DNA of 64,000 nt, from NCBI GenBank assembly GCA_044370415.1, contig JBILVO010000002.1, forward strand, positions 21,279-85,278, given 5' to 3'. Made by a program: the position numbers and the translations under genes. The DNA is from CAMCQY01 sp044370415 (GTDB taxonomy: Bacteria; Planctomycetota; Planctomycetia; Pirellulales; UBA1268). Shown piece after piece: positions 62,886-64,000 of the stretch. The notes under the pieces are model-generated. The model was not told the origin of the DNA, searched no databases, and worked only from the letters and a program-made list of their open reading frames with translations. Every line of letters starts with the position of its first letter. Position 1 is the first letter of the stretch.

Positions 62886-64000
62886 TCAGTCCCGCTCTTC
62901 CGAATGTGGGGAAGAGGGTGTGTCGGCCAGTTCCAGCAGCCACAGTGTGACCGCCGGCTCCGGCTGCGGTCCCGGCTCGCCGGCTGGCACGAGAACGGGC
63001 GGTCGGATGAGTGTCGCCGTCGGCAGCAGATCGTGGAGCCAGTCGGGCATCTCCGTGCCGGTGGGTTCGCGGCCGGACGTCACCAGCCAAAAGCGATGGC
63101 TGGGGCTGGCGGCGGCGAGGGCACGCACGACGTCGGGAGGAGCCTTGTCCATCAGCATGGCCGGCCTGGGGAAGAAGCCGGGAGCGTGTGACCATTCGAG
63201 AAGGATCGCGTTGCCGAAGTATCGGTCCTGGCCGGGCGGGGGCATGAGGCTGACGATCGGCAGGCTGTCTGATTCGGACGAGATGATCGGCAGCAGGGCA
63301 TCGCGCATGTGGTGGAATGAAGGAGAGCCCACGTGCCTCGGTCCGGCGAAGCCGACGGCCGTGAGCGCGACGAACGCTGTGCCGACGACCCAGCCGAGGG
63401 GCCTGCCGACGATGAATGCCGCGAGGATCGGAGCCGCGGCGGCACCGACGGAGGCGACAGCTGCATACCGTGTGAACACCGTGTGATGCGTGCCGCGCAG
63501 CGCGTCGAGCGTGATCAGCGTCGCGATCGGCGTCCAGAGCATGAGTGCCCAGATCGTCGTTTTTGGGCTGCGATACAGTCCTGCAGCCACCAGCAGGACG
63601 GACGCCGCCAGGAGCAGGGCGTACGGGCCGCGATATGCCGGCGGCACCACGAACAGGAGCTTGAGCGGCAGCCCGAGGCCGGCCTTGCCCGCTCCGGTCA
63701 AGAACGGCACCGCCGATTGCAGAAAAGAGACTTCCTGCGACCCCGCCCGGCGGACATGCTCCAGTGCGTAGGGCAGCCAGGCGATCATGCTGATCGCCGC
63801 GGCGCAGCCGACTGCCGCGACGAAGTGCCAGCGCAACGATCCGGTGAGCCTCAGCGCGGCCCAGATGCAGACTGCCACGCACGCGCCGGCGGCGAAGTAG
63901 TGAGTCAGTTGCAGGGGGCAGAGCGTGAGTCCGAGCAGCCAGACTCCGAGCCGCGTGGCGCCCAAGCACTCCATCCGCACCATCTGCCAGGCCGCGCAGG
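62886..64000 (-). CDS. Partial polytopic membrane protein, GT-C glycosyltransferase-like
   Basis: The frame is open to the window edge, so the N-terminus is missing; 371 codons are seen. About seven hydrophobic segments cover the first 230 residues, including 'LLAASVLLVAAGLY' and 'PILAAFIVGRPLGWVVG'. A soluble C-terminal domain of about 130 residues follows, with 'SLPIVSLMPPPGQDRYFGN' and 'HRFWLVTSG'. This is the shape of the C-terminal half of planctomycete dolichyl-phosphate-mannose/ArnT-like glycosyltransferases, whose catalytic Asp lies near the missing N-terminus. I cannot confirm the activity. Confidence 0.7.
   Translation of the reverse strand, partial: CAAWQMVRMECLGATRLGVWLLGLTLCPLQLTHYFAAGACVAVCIWAALRLTGSLRWHFVAAVGCAAAISMIAWLPYALEHVRRAGSQEVSFLQSAVPFLTGAGKAGLGLPLKLLFVVPPAYRGPYALLLAASVLLVAAGLYRSPKTTIWALMLWTPIATLITLDALRGTHHTVFTRYAAVASVGAAAAPILAAFIVGRPLGWVVGTAFVALTAVGFAGPRHVGSPSFHHMRDALLPIISSESDSLPIVSLMPPPGQDRYFGNAILLEWSHAPGFFPRPAMLMDKAPPDVVRALAAASPSHRFWLVTSGREPTGTEMPDWLHDLLPTATLIRPPVLVPAGEPGPQPEPAVTLWLLELADTPSSPHSEERD

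Overview
The window reads as a chromosomal segment of a high-GC planctomycete, most likely of the Pirellulales type. The main reasons are a planctomycete/verrucomicrobial (PVM) type microcompartment operon, a Ser/Thr kinase fused to two WD40 propellers, a giant secreted enzyme with an N-terminal LEPR-XLL-like motif, a planctomycete-style ECF sigma factor, Tat-exported sugar-isomerase-like proteins, DUF1080-type and sialidase-type hydrolases, and an IleS of the second (eukaryote-like) type. Coding density is high and GC at third codon positions is very high. This makes long antisense open frames common, and I ignored them. I saw no tRNA, rRNA, insertion sequence, prophage or CRISPR array.

Layout. 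1-2.9 kb: a partial coiled-coil gene behind a WXG100-like gene, coproheme decarboxylase HemQ, and a secreted YdjY-like protein. 3-15 kb: housekeeping genes, namely a YggS-family PLP protein, GreA, a zinc-ribbon coiled-coil protein, RpoD and DnaG (a macromolecular-synthesis pair with a strong hairpin after rpoD), a response regulator, a PAP2 phosphatase and a ComM/YifB ATPase. 15-18.7 kb: a spacer with a seven-unit 15-bp repeat, a secreted PQQ-type propeller and a polytopic membrane protein. 18.8-25.6 kb: a 2275-residue secreted GH10 xylanase with eight repeated Ig-like modules. 26-35.4 kb: an S46 peptidase fused to a DUF1080 domain, followed by HD-domain, iron alcohol dehydrogenase, aldehyde dehydrogenase, RraA-like and esterase genes. 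35.4-43.1 kb: tagaturonate reductase, an ECF sigma factor, a Tat-exported TIM-barrel protein, and a small J-like protein upstream of the WD40 kinase.

43.1-52.3 kb, reverse strand: a complete-looking PVM-type bacterial microcompartment operon. In transcription order it holds a DeoR regulator, PduL, two BMC-H shell proteins, acetate kinase, BMC-P, CoA-acylating aldehyde dehydrogenase, BMC-P, an uncharacterised protein, BMC-P, class II aldolase and a lactate/malate dehydrogenase. From the known biology of this family, the aldolase would split a fuculose- or rhamnulose-type sugar phosphate into DHAP and lactaldehyde. The aldehyde dehydrogenase, PduL and kinase would then turn lactaldehyde into lactyl-CoA, lactyl phosphate and lactate with ATP, inside a protein shell built without BMC-T trimers.

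52.5-64 kb: a GNAT acetyltransferase; an NHL-propeller, double-sialidase and TIM-barrel isomerase cluster; a DinB-like protein; PurN overlapping IleS; and the C-terminal part of a membrane protein running off the window.

Taken together the accessory genes point to aerobic use of complex glycans (xylan, uronates, deoxyhexoses, possibly sialylated glycans). The microcompartment type is already described. The parts I consider new or under-described are: the uncharacterised BMC-locus protein with a Cys/His tail and a candidate encapsulation helix, the malate-type specificity residue in the BMC dehydrogenase, the S46-DUF1080 fusion, the double sialidase, and recurring 10-15 bp tandem repeats in spacers.
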